DNA of 22,212 nt from a virus. A program made the translations under genes and the position numbers. Shown one piece after another: positions 6,899-12,317 of this stretch (position 1 is the first letter of the stretch; the number at the start of each line of letters is the position of its first letter). Under the pieces are notes generated by a model, which did no database searches, was not told the origin of the DNA, and worked only from the letters and a program-made list of their open reading frames with translations. The DNA lies in IMG/VR virus record IMGVR_UViG_3300030389_003358, positions 1 to 22,212 of that record; one strand, 5' to 3'.

Positions 6899-7228
6899 TT
6901 ATGAACCGGCGATACCCTTTGAGCCAGGAATATCATCTCTCTGTGTGGCATCTCTGTTGACAGCTTTCATAATCTTCTTATCAATATCTTTCAGTTGACT
7001 AAAGACTTGTTTAGCAACATTGTTGTCAATGTATCCCATCTTACCCAACAACTTAACATCATTCTGAACATCAGTAAGACGATAGCCAACAGCCTTTGTT
7101 CCAAACAGAAGACCCTTTAGTTTATTGTGTTCTCTTCTACCACCCTTCAACTTGGGCATACGTTTTGCTTCTTCAAGTACACCAGCCATCTTAACTAACT
7201 GGTCAAACTGTTCTTTCAAATCTTCCAT
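6899..7228 (-). CDS. Small protein with a candidate prohead-protease site, 109 residues
   Basis: It starts at ATG 7226-7228, within four bases of the upstream kinase stop. It lacks MKL. Its first twenty residues form an amphipathic helix (MEDLKEQFDQLVKMAGVLEE) ending in L18-E19-E20|A21, a perfect (L/I)xE|A prohead-protease consensus. The site is followed by AKRMPKLKGGRREHNKLKG. The same 'xEAKRxPxxKG' string follows the internal LDE|A site of the 350-residue protein. The remaining part is basic and helical (VQNDVKLLGKMGYIDNNVAK). I infer another processed head protein with a different leader. Function is unknown. Confidence 0.75.
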   Translation of the reverse strand: MEDLKEQFDQLVKMAGVLEEAKRMPKLKGGRREHNKLKGLLFGTKAVGYRLTDVQNDVKLLGKMGYIDNNVAKQVFSQLKDIDKKIMKAVNRDATQRDDIPGSKGIAGS

Positions 7229-7229
7229 G

Positions 7230-7949
7230 TTACTTTCCTCTCTGAGATTTCATCCAATCTTTGGCGATCTTACTTTTGATTGGCTTACCAACAAATTGTT
7301 TTATCATTCTGTTTACGACCCTACCGAAAGTAGGAACGCCTGATTTTATAACTACTGTGTCACTATTATCTACGACTATCATGTTTCCACGGAATAACCC
7401 TTGAAACTTTCCTATGTTCTTCTGAACAGACTTCCAAATAGATGTTACTAGTTTCTCTGGTAGTACTCTATCACGACCAGCATTTCTTTCTAAAGCAATC
7501 TCTAATGAAGTGTTTACAAAAATCATGTAGCAATCGTAACCTAACTTTCTAAGCTCAACAACTCTCTTCTTAATTTTATCATAGTCATCACCAGTACCAT
7601 CAATGAGTAACCCTAAACGACCATGTATGTATAATTGTTCTTTTGCTTTTGCTACTCTCTTTGCTTTCTCTCTTGGGGAATCAGCACCTGTTGTTACTTT
7701 CTGGAATTGTTTGTCTGACATCTTACCCAAAGTTTTTGGGTCAATACCTTGTTTCTTTAGAAAGTATTCAAACTCTGGATCTGAGTTTACAATCTTTAAT
7801 CCAGCAGGTGAGAAAGAACTTGCCTTTGGTATAGCAAAAATTTCACTACCTACAAAGGACTTACCACTGCCTGGCCCACCAGCTAAGAACACAGCTTTGA
7901 AAATGCCAGGGTCGTTTACGCCTTCATTAAATAAATCACCAAGTTTCAT
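7230..7949 (-). CDS. MKL-leader P-loop kinase (zeta-toxin/polynucleotide-kinase-like)
   Basis: I use ATG 7947-7949 with GGAG just upstream, not the TTG twelve bases earlier. It begins MKLGDLFNEGVND, giving a possible cut at F7-N8-E9|G10. A kinase-type P-loop follows at once: VFLAGGPGSGKSFVG, Walker A at 24-31. Later comes LLIDGTGDD (~115-122), a typical acceptor-side motif of zeta-type and AAA_33 kinases, then YDCYMIFVNTSLEIALERN and GRDRVLP, an arginine-rich lid-like region. The 239-residue length fits a single-domain kinase. The substrate is unknown: polynucleotides or UDP-sugars are the family precedents. A capsid-leader on an enzyme suggests delivery into the host at infection. Confidence 0.8.
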   Translation of the reverse strand: MKLGDLFNEGVNDPGIFKAVFLAGGPGSGKSFVGSEIFAIPKASSFSPAGLKIVNSDPEFEYFLKKQGIDPKTLGKMSDKQFQKVTTGADSPREKAKRVAKAKEQLYIHGRLGLLIDGTGDDYDKIKKRVVELRKLGYDCYMIFVNTSLEIALERNAGRDRVLPEKLVTSIWKSVQKNIGKFQGLFRGNMIVVDNSDTVVIKSGVPTFGRVVNRMIKQFVGKPIKSKIAKDWMKSQRGK

Positions 7950-7950
7950 T

Positions 7951-8493
7951 TTATACTCCAACTATCTTTTTTAATTTTGTTATATTAGTCACAACTCTTC
8001 TCTTTATCTTATCTGGCAAATTTTCAGTAGAAGATAAGAGAGAATCAATAGCATTAACTATTCTATCGTCAATTTTAACTGCCCTTTTTCTAATGTTAGC
8101 AACAGTATTCCAACCCATGATAGCATCAATAATATTTATCGGACCTGTTATTGCAGAAAACGTCACGGCATCTAGTTTTAAAAGAAAATCAATTAATTCT
8201 TCTTTGCTAACTCTCTTTTGAAGTAAATCTTTTAGTTTTACCCTTGCTTCTCTGTCTCCACCGTGCGCCTTGAAGGCATAATACATAACTTCACCCATGT
8301 ACCTGCCTGCTTTTGATAAAATAGACAATAAACCCTTACCACTACCAGCTTTTATGTTTAAACCAGCTTTTTTAGCCACTCTTATTAGTCCACCACCAAC
8401 ATTTTCATTCAATTGGTTCGGTGTCATAGACATAAACAAGGCAATTTCTAAAATTTGTTGTCTATCGTCATCAAAAACATTACTTAGTTTCAT
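7951..8493 (-). CDS. MKL-leader helical protein, 180 residues
   Basis: It begins MKLSNVFDDDRQQI. Asp replaces Glu at position 9 of the leader, but a clean (I/L)xE site occurs later at LNE|NVGG (about residue 30), so cleavage could fall there. The body is almost entirely helical: LIRVAKKAGLNIKAG, YMGEVMYYAFKAHGGDREAR, EELIDFLLKLDAVTFSAITG, then a basic C-terminal helix region. A hydrophobic Gly/Ile stretch (TFSAITGPINIIDAIMGW) might touch a membrane. I recall similar 'DFLLKLDxxTxxxxTGPIxxIDAxxGW' proteins in marine T4-like phages, without known roles. It ends directly before the kinase. Confidence 0.75.
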   Translation of the reverse strand: MKLSNVFDDDRQQILEIALFMSMTPNQLNENVGGGLIRVAKKAGLNIKAGSGKGLLSILSKAGRYMGEVMYYAFKAHGGDREARVKLKDLLQKRVSKEELIDFLLKLDAVTFSAITGPINIIDAIMGWNTVANIRKRAVKIDDRIVNAIDSLLSSTENLPDKIKRRVVTNITKLKKIVGV

Positions 8494-8925
8494 TTATTTC
8501 TTCTTCCCAAAGTTTTTAACGTCTTTGTATAGTATACCAAATAAAATTGTACTCGTCCACATAATAACGCCATAGACTGCTTCATGTTGCCAAAATTCTG
8601 TCCACTCTCTACCGCCAGGAAAACCCACAATCTTCCAAACCTCATACAAAATAGTAACAGAGATAGCAGCTGCACCACTCCAATAACCAGCTTTCTTGGC
8701 CTCTTCTTTGGCCATTTGATTTTTAGTTAGTGTAACTACATCTTTACCTAATTGTTTGTTCTCTGCCTTCAAAGACCTATTATCTGCTGCAGATGCCTTT
8801 GCAGCTGAGTTCGCTACTTTAGCACTAGTTTTATAATTGTTAATTTCTTTTCTGGCTCTTTCGTACCACTCCTTCATTTCACTTGTTGTACGTATCTTAT
8901 TATACGGCGGATAATTATATGGCAT
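8494..8925 (-). CDS. Coiled-coil plus two-TM membrane protein (holin-like)
   Basis: This 143-residue protein starts at ATG 8923-8925 with GGAG upstream. Residues ~15-80 form a charged, Ala/Lys/Asn-rich heptad region (coiled coil). Two hydrophobic segments follow: SGAAAISVTILYEVWKIVGF (about 83-102) and AVYGVIMWTSTILFGILY (about 116-133). A short basic tail (KDVKNFGKKK) ends the protein. The N-out/C-in guess is not testable here. The layout is compatible with a holin or a membrane-inserting head or tail-tube protein. It interrupts the MKL series and its stop abuts the next MKL start. Confidence 0.7.
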   Translation of the reverse strand: MPYNYPPYNKIRTTSEMKEWYERARKEINNYKTSAKVANSAAKASAADNRSLKAENKQLGKDVVTLTKNQMAKEEAKKAGYWSGAAAISVTILYEVWKIVGFPGGREWTEFWQHEAVYGVIMWTSTILFGILYKDVKNFGKKK

Positions 8926-8977
8926 TCTTTCTCTCCACTAAAATTTGTGTTATCAAACAACCTTTAGCAGAAACCTT

Positions 8978-8994
8978 AGACACCAACTGTGTCT
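8978..8994. other. Weak stem-loop in the 8926-9004 gap
   Basis: AGACAC at 8978-8983 pairs with GTGTCT at 8989-8994 around a 5-base loop. No U-run follows on the minus strand, so it is at best a weak attenuator. Just upstream (8997-9004) the minus strand reads AATAAATA, one base from the T4 late-promoter core. Confidence 0.3.
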
Positions 8995-9004
8995 CTTATT
9001 TATT

Positions 9005-9424
9005 TCATCCCTTTGTCTTTCTCCAAGTCCCACCCTTTGATTTGTAATTCTTTGCTGCCCAAGCATTGGCATAAGCAGATGGGTAAACCTTGAATTTTCT
9101 TTTAGCGGCTGCAATAGATGCTGCCCATTTCTTTTTATCGTTAGGTACATTCTTTTCAGTGAATAGTTTTATCTCGGCCATGTCTTTGCGAGTAATCTTT
9201 GAGTGTCTACCCTCAACAATACCATCTTTACCATCCATGTAATTATAAACAGATTGTAAGTAGTCCATTGACTTGGTAATCTTTGATTGCACCCAAGATG
9301 GTAACTCATCTTCACTATCTATTCTATCTCTCAACATTGTAGCATAGTCAATGGCCCTTTCTAACTGACCTCTGGCCATTCCACCTTCTTCGTGACTATC
9401 CTCAACTACTTTCTTAAGTTTCAT
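9005..9424 (-). CDS. MKL-leader protein with 'ARGQL...WVQSKITKS' domain, 139 residues
   Basis: I use ATG 9422-9424, seven bases after a GGAG, rather than an upstream GTG. It begins MKLKKVVEDSHEEGG, with V6-V7-E8|D9 as a candidate cut. Two modules follow. The first is helical: MARGQLERAIDYATMLRDRI, then ELPSWVQSKITKSMDYLQSV. I recall this as a widespread phage head-associated motif of unknown role. The second is basic and C-terminal (KKWAASIAAAKRKFKVYPSA, then YKSKGGTWRK), a 'YPSAYANAW..KxYKxxGG' unit also common in large viruses. It is the first of the MKL series in transcription order and is preceded by a 70-residue membrane protein. Confidence 0.8.
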   Translation of the reverse strand: MKLKKVVEDSHEEGGMARGQLERAIDYATMLRDRIDSEDELPSWVQSKITKSMDYLQSVYNYMDGKDGIVEGRHSKITRKDMAEIKLFTEKNVPNDKKKWAASIAAAKRKFKVYPSAYANAWAAKNYKSKGGTWRKTKG

Positions 9425-9435
9425 TTCTATCTCCA

Positions 9436-9648
9436 CTAGTCATCAACTTTATGTCCTCTTGCTCTAAGATTTCTGAGCATGGCGTCTAAATCAACTCTAT
9501 CTTCTTCTTCTTTCTCTGGTACATCTAATTCATCAAACATATAACACAAAGATGACCATACAATAACATTAAAACACAAACAACAGATTATTATTGCTTT
9601 CGCTGCATCTCCTAAAGATGCCCATTGTTCTAAGATGTATAGTAACAT
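9436..9648 (-). CDS. Small single-pass membrane protein, 70 residues
   Basis: I choose ATG 9646-9648; an in-frame TTG lies four codons upstream and neither has a convincing ribosome site. After MLLYILEQWASLG comes one hydrophobic segment (AAKAIIICCLCFNVIVWSSLC) with three cysteines, then an acidic helical tail (ELDVPEKEEEDRVDLD) ending RARGHKVDD. It overlaps the stop of the upstream gene and ends a few bases before the MKL gene at 9424. No family is recognised. Placement ahead of the internal-protein cluster gives no specific role. Confidence 0.65.
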   Translation of the reverse strand: MLLYILEQWASLGDAAKAIIICCLCFNVIVWSSLCYMFDELDVPEKEEEDRVDLDAMLRNLRARGHKVDD

Positions 9649-9983
9649 TTTTGGTAACAAGCATCAATTTTTCTTCCAACTGTAATATCTCTTGGCGTAA
9701 TTATATAGCCTTCTAACAAACAAACAGTGACTTTACTGCCATCATCTTTACTACCCACTCTCATACCATCATACTCAGTATATGTTGATTGGCGACAAGT
9801 AGGTGGTTTTGGTTTAACTTCTAATTTTTCTCTTCCAGCTATCACAATAGCAGATAGAAAATTGTCTGATGATTCTTTTGAGTTAAAAACAAATGTTCTT
9901 GTCAACTCACCATTTTTCAATGTCCAATCTAAACTTAATCTTGGTAAACCTAAATAGTCACGATATCCACGGCTATGTTGCAA
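9630..9983 (-). CDS. Hypothetical protein with a pterin-carbinolamine-dehydratase-like layout (TTG start)
   Basis: The only plausible start is TTG at 9981-9983, with GGAG seven bases upstream. The 117-residue product has a strand/helix pattern resembling PCD-like folds: LDWTLKNGELTRTFVFN, a helix SDNFLSAIVIAGREK, a strand VTVCLLEG and then ITPRDITVGRKIDACYQ, like the 'lTxxDixlAxkID' end of that family. However, the family's His-His-Pro active-site block is absent; the region instead reads VKPKPPTCR. So it is a catalytically dead relative at best, or a chance resemblance. It is the first gene after the terminator at 10058-10083. Confidence 0.6.
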   Translation of the reverse strand: MQHSRGYRDYLGLPRLSLDWTLKNGELTRTFVFNSKESSDNFLSAIVIAGREKLEVKPKPPTCRQSTYTEYDGMRVGSKDDGSKVTVCLLEGYIITPRDITVGRKIDACYQKCYYTS

Positions 9984-10048
9984 ACAATTTCTCCATTATT
10001 TAAAATAGAAAAATAAAATAGAGAAACCTTTTGCTATTTTTATTCACT

Positions 10049-10057
10049 TATAAATAT
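10049..10057. promoter_or_regulatory. TATAAATAT intergenic motif (copy 2 of 3)
   Basis: It lies immediately downstream, in gene direction, of the intrinsic terminator, in the 80-base leader of the next gene, 66 bases from its TTG. A promoter is expected at such a place. On the minus strand it reads ATATTTATA. Confidence 0.35.
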
Positions 10058-10083
10058 AAAAAAAGAGGGGAAAAATCCCCTCT
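10058..10083 (-). terminator. Intrinsic (Rho-independent) terminator
   Basis: Read on the minus strand, AGAGGGG (10083-10077) pairs with CCCCTCT (10070-10064), extended by an A-T pair across a T-loop. Six or more T follow. It begins inside the stop codon of the 277-residue glycosyltransferase-like gene. This is a canonical terminator closing the tmRNA/glycosyltransferase operon. Confidence 0.9.
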
Positions 10084-10915
10084 ATAAATTTTTATTAAAC
10101 TCATACCCACTTAAATGGTCTACATGGAAATGAAATAGGTCTTTACTTTTCAGGCACTTTGAGTTTTTTGTTCTAAATAAACAGTGACCCCCTATCTGTT
10201 CTGTCGGTTGATAATCAATTGCCAAGAACTCTGTTTCTAAAAAAAGTTTTGATGAACAAAAGTATGCTGCTCCATAAGCGCCGGCATAATAATCAGAATC
10301 ATAATTCCACAATCCATCTTCTGTATGAAGATTTACATAGTAGTTTTCATCATAATCTTTTATATCAAATGGTTCGTTAGCAACTACATAGGGATTATCG
10401 TTCTCTCTAAACATCCCAACAAAGTCCACAAACCTTTCATCACCAACTGAAAACTTTTCTTTTCTTTTAGTAACATTTTCTTTTGGTATCTGCTCAAACC
10501 TTTGTGGTGAAAAGTAAGCACCGTAATCGTTGTCTATTATTTTTTTTACACCATCTAAATCTTTGGCGTAGAGTATCTGATCCATCTCTGTGTAATAAAC
10601 GTACTTCACATTATTCTTATCATTATCATCATACGCTTCTTGTATTTTACTCACCAGAACATAGGGTAAGAACTCTGCCTTCTCTAAACCTTTAAAGTAT
10701 AGTATTCTAATTTTATTACTAGCCGCTAGTGGTTGAAGTAAGTTAAAGTCCTTCTCATTACAACACCCTACAAAAACAGGGTCTGATATTTTACTTAGAG
10801 AGTATAAGCAATACCTAAACCACTCATGTCTTAGGTCTAAGGCTTGTTGTGTATGATCGGGACTATACTCACTTATGCCACTAAAGTAGGGAACAATAGA
10901 AACTGTATCTGACAT
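10082..10915 (-). CDS. Glycosyltransferase-like protein (GT-A-type), 277 residues
   Basis: It starts at ATG 10913-10915 after GGGGATGT. The N-terminal half looks like a nucleotide-sugar-binding alpha/beta fold: VSIVPYFSGISEY, LSKISDPVFVGCCNEKDF, KIRILYFKGL. A strand ending in KYVYYTEMDQILY follows, where 'TExDQIL' occupies the place of the metal-binding DxD motif of GT-A enzymes. Downstream are YGAYFSPQRFEQIP and a Tyr/Asp-rich region (LWNYDSDYYAGAYGAAYF) with late His residues (FHFHVDHLSGYE). I recall similar unclassified glycosyltransferases in marine phages and giant viruses. Sugar and acceptor are unknown. The last gene before the terminator. Confidence 0.6.
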   Translation of the reverse strand: MSDTVSIVPYFSGISEYSPDHTQQALDLRHEWFRYCLYSLSKISDPVFVGCCNEKDFNLLQPLAASNKIRILYFKGLEKAEFLPYVLVSKIQEAYDDNDKNNVKYVYYTEMDQILYAKDLDGVKKIIDNDYGAYFSPQRFEQIPKENVTKRKEKFSVGDERFVDFVGMFRENDNPYVVANEPFDIKDYDENYYVNLHTEDGLWNYDSDYYAGAYGAAYFCSSKLFLETEFLAIDYQPTEQIGGHCLFRTKNSKCLKSKDLFHFHVDHLSGYEFNKNL

Positions 10916-10924
10916 ACATCCCCG

Positions 10925-11206
10925 TTAAACTGTTATCTCAACGGTCTTCACTACACCATCATCGCCTTTTGTTTCACTGATTATTTCATAACCATCAGCA
11001 CCATTTGCACTAACAAAAGAATCTATTTGAGAATCTACGTCAGACTCAAATACTTCTGAAAAAGTCTTTTGAATCTTTCCCTCTTTTTTATCTGCAACAG
11101 CAGCTGTCTTCGGTGCAGCACTCTTCGTTGTCTTCTTTGCAGGTACAACCTTCTGTTCCGTTTTCTCTACAGTTACAGTTTTTACCTTTGCCTTCGCCTT
11201 TGCCAT
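10925..11206 (-). CDS. Lys/Ala-rich small protein, 93 residues
   Basis: It starts at ATG 11204-11206, following GGAAAGGAAA. The first ~40 residues are disordered-looking and rich in Lys, Ala, Val and Thr (MAKAKAKVKTVTVEKTEQ, PAKKTTKSAAPKTAA). The C-terminal half is acidic, with a helix FSEVFESDVDSQIDSFV and a beta-hairpin (YEIISETKGDDG, VKTVEITV). The tail-like N-terminus recalls histone-tail or ribosomal-like basic extensions. No family is recognised. It is the first gene after the tmRNA, 38 bases from its 3' end, and is probably on the same transcript. Confidence 0.7.
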   Translation of the reverse strand: MAKAKAKVKTVTVEKTEQKVVPAKKTTKSAAPKTAAVADKKEGKIQKTFSEVFESDVDSQIDSFVSANGADGYEIISETKGDDGVVKTVEITV

Positions 11207-11244
11207 TGTTGTTTCCTTTCCTAATCATTTTTTCTCTCAGTTAT

Positions 11245-11535
11245 TGGTGGAGGTGATGGGATTTGCACCCATGTCTTGAGCGATACTAAAAACAAAAGAT
11301 ACACAAGTTTAATTACTACTCACAAGATTGACAATGCTTCTTTTCTAAATGACGTTCCACAGAGTATGAAAAGAATAAAGTTGACTTCTATGAAACGGAC
11401 GGCGGCTCTTAGGCCGCCATCTTATATTCTAACTCTTCGTCAGTTAGTTGTGGTATACTCTTTTTAGAGAGTTAGCATACTTTCTCTCACTTGCCTTTAT
11501 CAGTAGACATCCCCAATCGAACCTAAGTCACCCCC
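11245..11535 (-). ncRNA. ssrA: tmRNA (ssrA), one-piece, 291 nt
   Basis: The minus strand from 11535 starts GGGGGTGACTTAGGTTCGAT, the tmRNA 5' signature, and ends at 11245 with an encoded CCA. GGGGGTG (11535-11529) pairs with CACCTCC (11255-11249). The third pair is G-U, the G3-U70 identity element for alanyl-tRNA synthetase. A T-arm is present (ATGGG, loop TGCAAAT, CCCAT). An H-type pseudoknot precedes the message: GAGAG (11488-11484)/CTCTC (11471-11467), with loop GTATGC (11480-11475) pairing GTATAC (11458-11453). The tag's stop codon sits in a GGCGGC/GCCGCC hairpin loop. tmRNA rescues stalled ribosomes with SmpB. At 291 nt it is shorter than the 363-nt E. coli form. Confidence 0.93.
11409..11441 (-). 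other. tmRNA tag-coding segment (DEELEYKMAA, stop)
   Basis: Eleven nucleotides after the pseudoknot, the minus strand has GAC as likely resume codon, followed by ten codons reading DEELEYKMAA and TAA at 11409-11411. Ten codons is the E. coli tag length, and the final Ala-Ala matches the general proteolysis-signal end. The frame is open a few codons further up, so ACT or CTA just before remain possible resume codons. Confidence 0.7.
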
Positions 11536-11537
11536 TA

Positions 11538-11702
11538 TTAACCTTTGAGTAAAGTTTTCTTTGGTTGACCACTTATTTCATCTAAACGACCTGTACCGTG
11601 ACACTTGGGGCATATTTCGGCTTTCTTTGTTGATTCATTTATAATCAACTTCTTACCTTTACAAACTCCGCATATTAGTGTGTCGGTATTATAATTTTTC
11701 AT
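11538..11702 (-). CDS. 54-residue DnaJ-type zinc-finger-like mini-protein
   Basis: It starts at ATG 11700-11702, overlapping the upstream TGA (ATGA), and ends with TAA two bases before the tmRNA 5' end. The protein is MKNYNTDTLICGVCKGKK followed by a linker and then CPKCHGTGRL. Cys11-x2-Cys14 with a following Gly and Cys31-x2-Cys34-H-G-T-G imitate one half of the DnaJ 'CxxCxGxG' zinc-binding repeat pair, so one zinc is likely bound by the four Cys. Function is unknown. Co-transcription with the basic protein and the tmRNA is evident from the spacing. Confidence 0.75.
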   Translation of the reverse strand: MKNYNTDTLICGVCKGKKLIINESTKKAEICPKCHGTGRLDEISGQPKKTLLKG

Positions 11703-12016
11703 CGGTTCTTATACAAACCCATCTTACGACCTTTAGCTGTAGTCTTCTTTGCTTTTTTTGTAATACGAGCTTGTTTACCTTTTCTTTTGAGTGCAGACTT
11801 TCTTGCAATCCTTTTTGCTTGAGTTGGCTTTACTAGTCTAAGATGTAAGGGTAACTTCTTTTTTCTTTTCTTTACAATCTTTAACTGACCACCTACTCTT
11901 CGTAAAGTTTTCTTTCTTGGACCAGCAACAGGAAATTCTTCTAATGATCCTTCTTGTATTATCTTTTCTAATTCTTCTCTAACTATTTCTTCTATTACTT
12001 TCTTCAAATCGGCCAC
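11699..12016 (-). CDS. Very basic protein with acidic leader, 105 residues (GTG start)
   Basis: It starts at GTG 12014-12016, seven bases after AGGAG. The first ~22 residues are an acidic amphipathic helix (ADLKKVIEEIVREELEKIIQ) ending in I-I-Q-E|G, a good prohead-protease consensus. The rest is overwhelmingly Lys/Arg: VKKRKKKLPLHLRLVKP, AKRIARKSALKRKGKQARIT, ending GRKMGLYKNR. I recall similar 'ARKSALKRKGKQARI' proteins in marine T4-like phages. A DNA-condensing or head-core protein that loses an acidic leader at maturation is a reasonable inference. It lacks MKL, so it would be a second leader type. Confidence 0.8.
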   Translation of the reverse strand: MADLKKVIEEIVREELEKIIQEGSLEEFPVAGPRKKTLRRVGGQLKIVKKRKKKLPLHLRLVKPTQAKRIARKSALKRKGKQARITKKAKKTTAKGRKMGLYKNR

Positions 12017-12043
12017 TGTTTTTCTCCTAACATAAGTATAGCC

Positions 12044-12316
12044 TTAATTGAATAGCTCAAGCATATCTATCAACTCACTCTCTCTTGATTTATCAAGATT
12101 GAATCTAAGACAAATAGATCGGTTTCCCTTACTCTTAAAAGGTGTATTGTAGTTAAATGGAGTAAAGGAAGATTCCTCTAATACTTTTTCTATTCTTTCT
12201 GCTCCTACATCTTGATTTATTAAAACTAAGAAACCGTTGTTCAAATCACAAGTTTTCCAATTACCATTTGAACAACTGATTTCATATTGATCACCGCCTA
12301 CTGTTACGTTTTCCAT
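12044..12316 (-). CDS. Hypothetical protein, 90 residues
   Basis: It starts at ATG 12314-12316, one base after the stop codon of the glycosyltransferase, so translation is probably coupled. The product is mixed alpha/beta and neutral to acidic: MENVTVGGDQYEISC, CDLNNGFLVLINQDVGAERI, a short FTPFNYNTPF turn, SICLRFNLDK and a final helix SELIDMLELFN. It has no membrane segment and only scattered cysteines. No family is recognised. A role linked to the upstream glycosyltransferase is possible from context only. Confidence 0.75.
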   Translation of the reverse strand: MENVTVGGDQYEISCSNGNWKTCDLNNGFLVLINQDVGAERIEKVLEESSFTPFNYNTPFKSKGNRSICLRFNLDKSRESELIDMLELFN

Positions 12317-12317
12317 C

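Noticed and set aside
7603-7974. Long plus-strand ORF opposite the kinase
   Set aside because: It is antisense to a clear P-loop kinase; composition is explained by the reverse reading of that gene.
8953-9150. Minus-strand ORF of 65 codons overlapping the 139-residue MKL gene
   Set aside because: It lies in another frame of a well-supported gene and has no ribosome site.
11245-11275. Possible ordinary tRNA 3' end
   Set aside because: The T-arm and CCA belong to a longer RNA; there is no anticodon arm, and the matching acceptor strand is about 280 bases away, which fits tmRNA.
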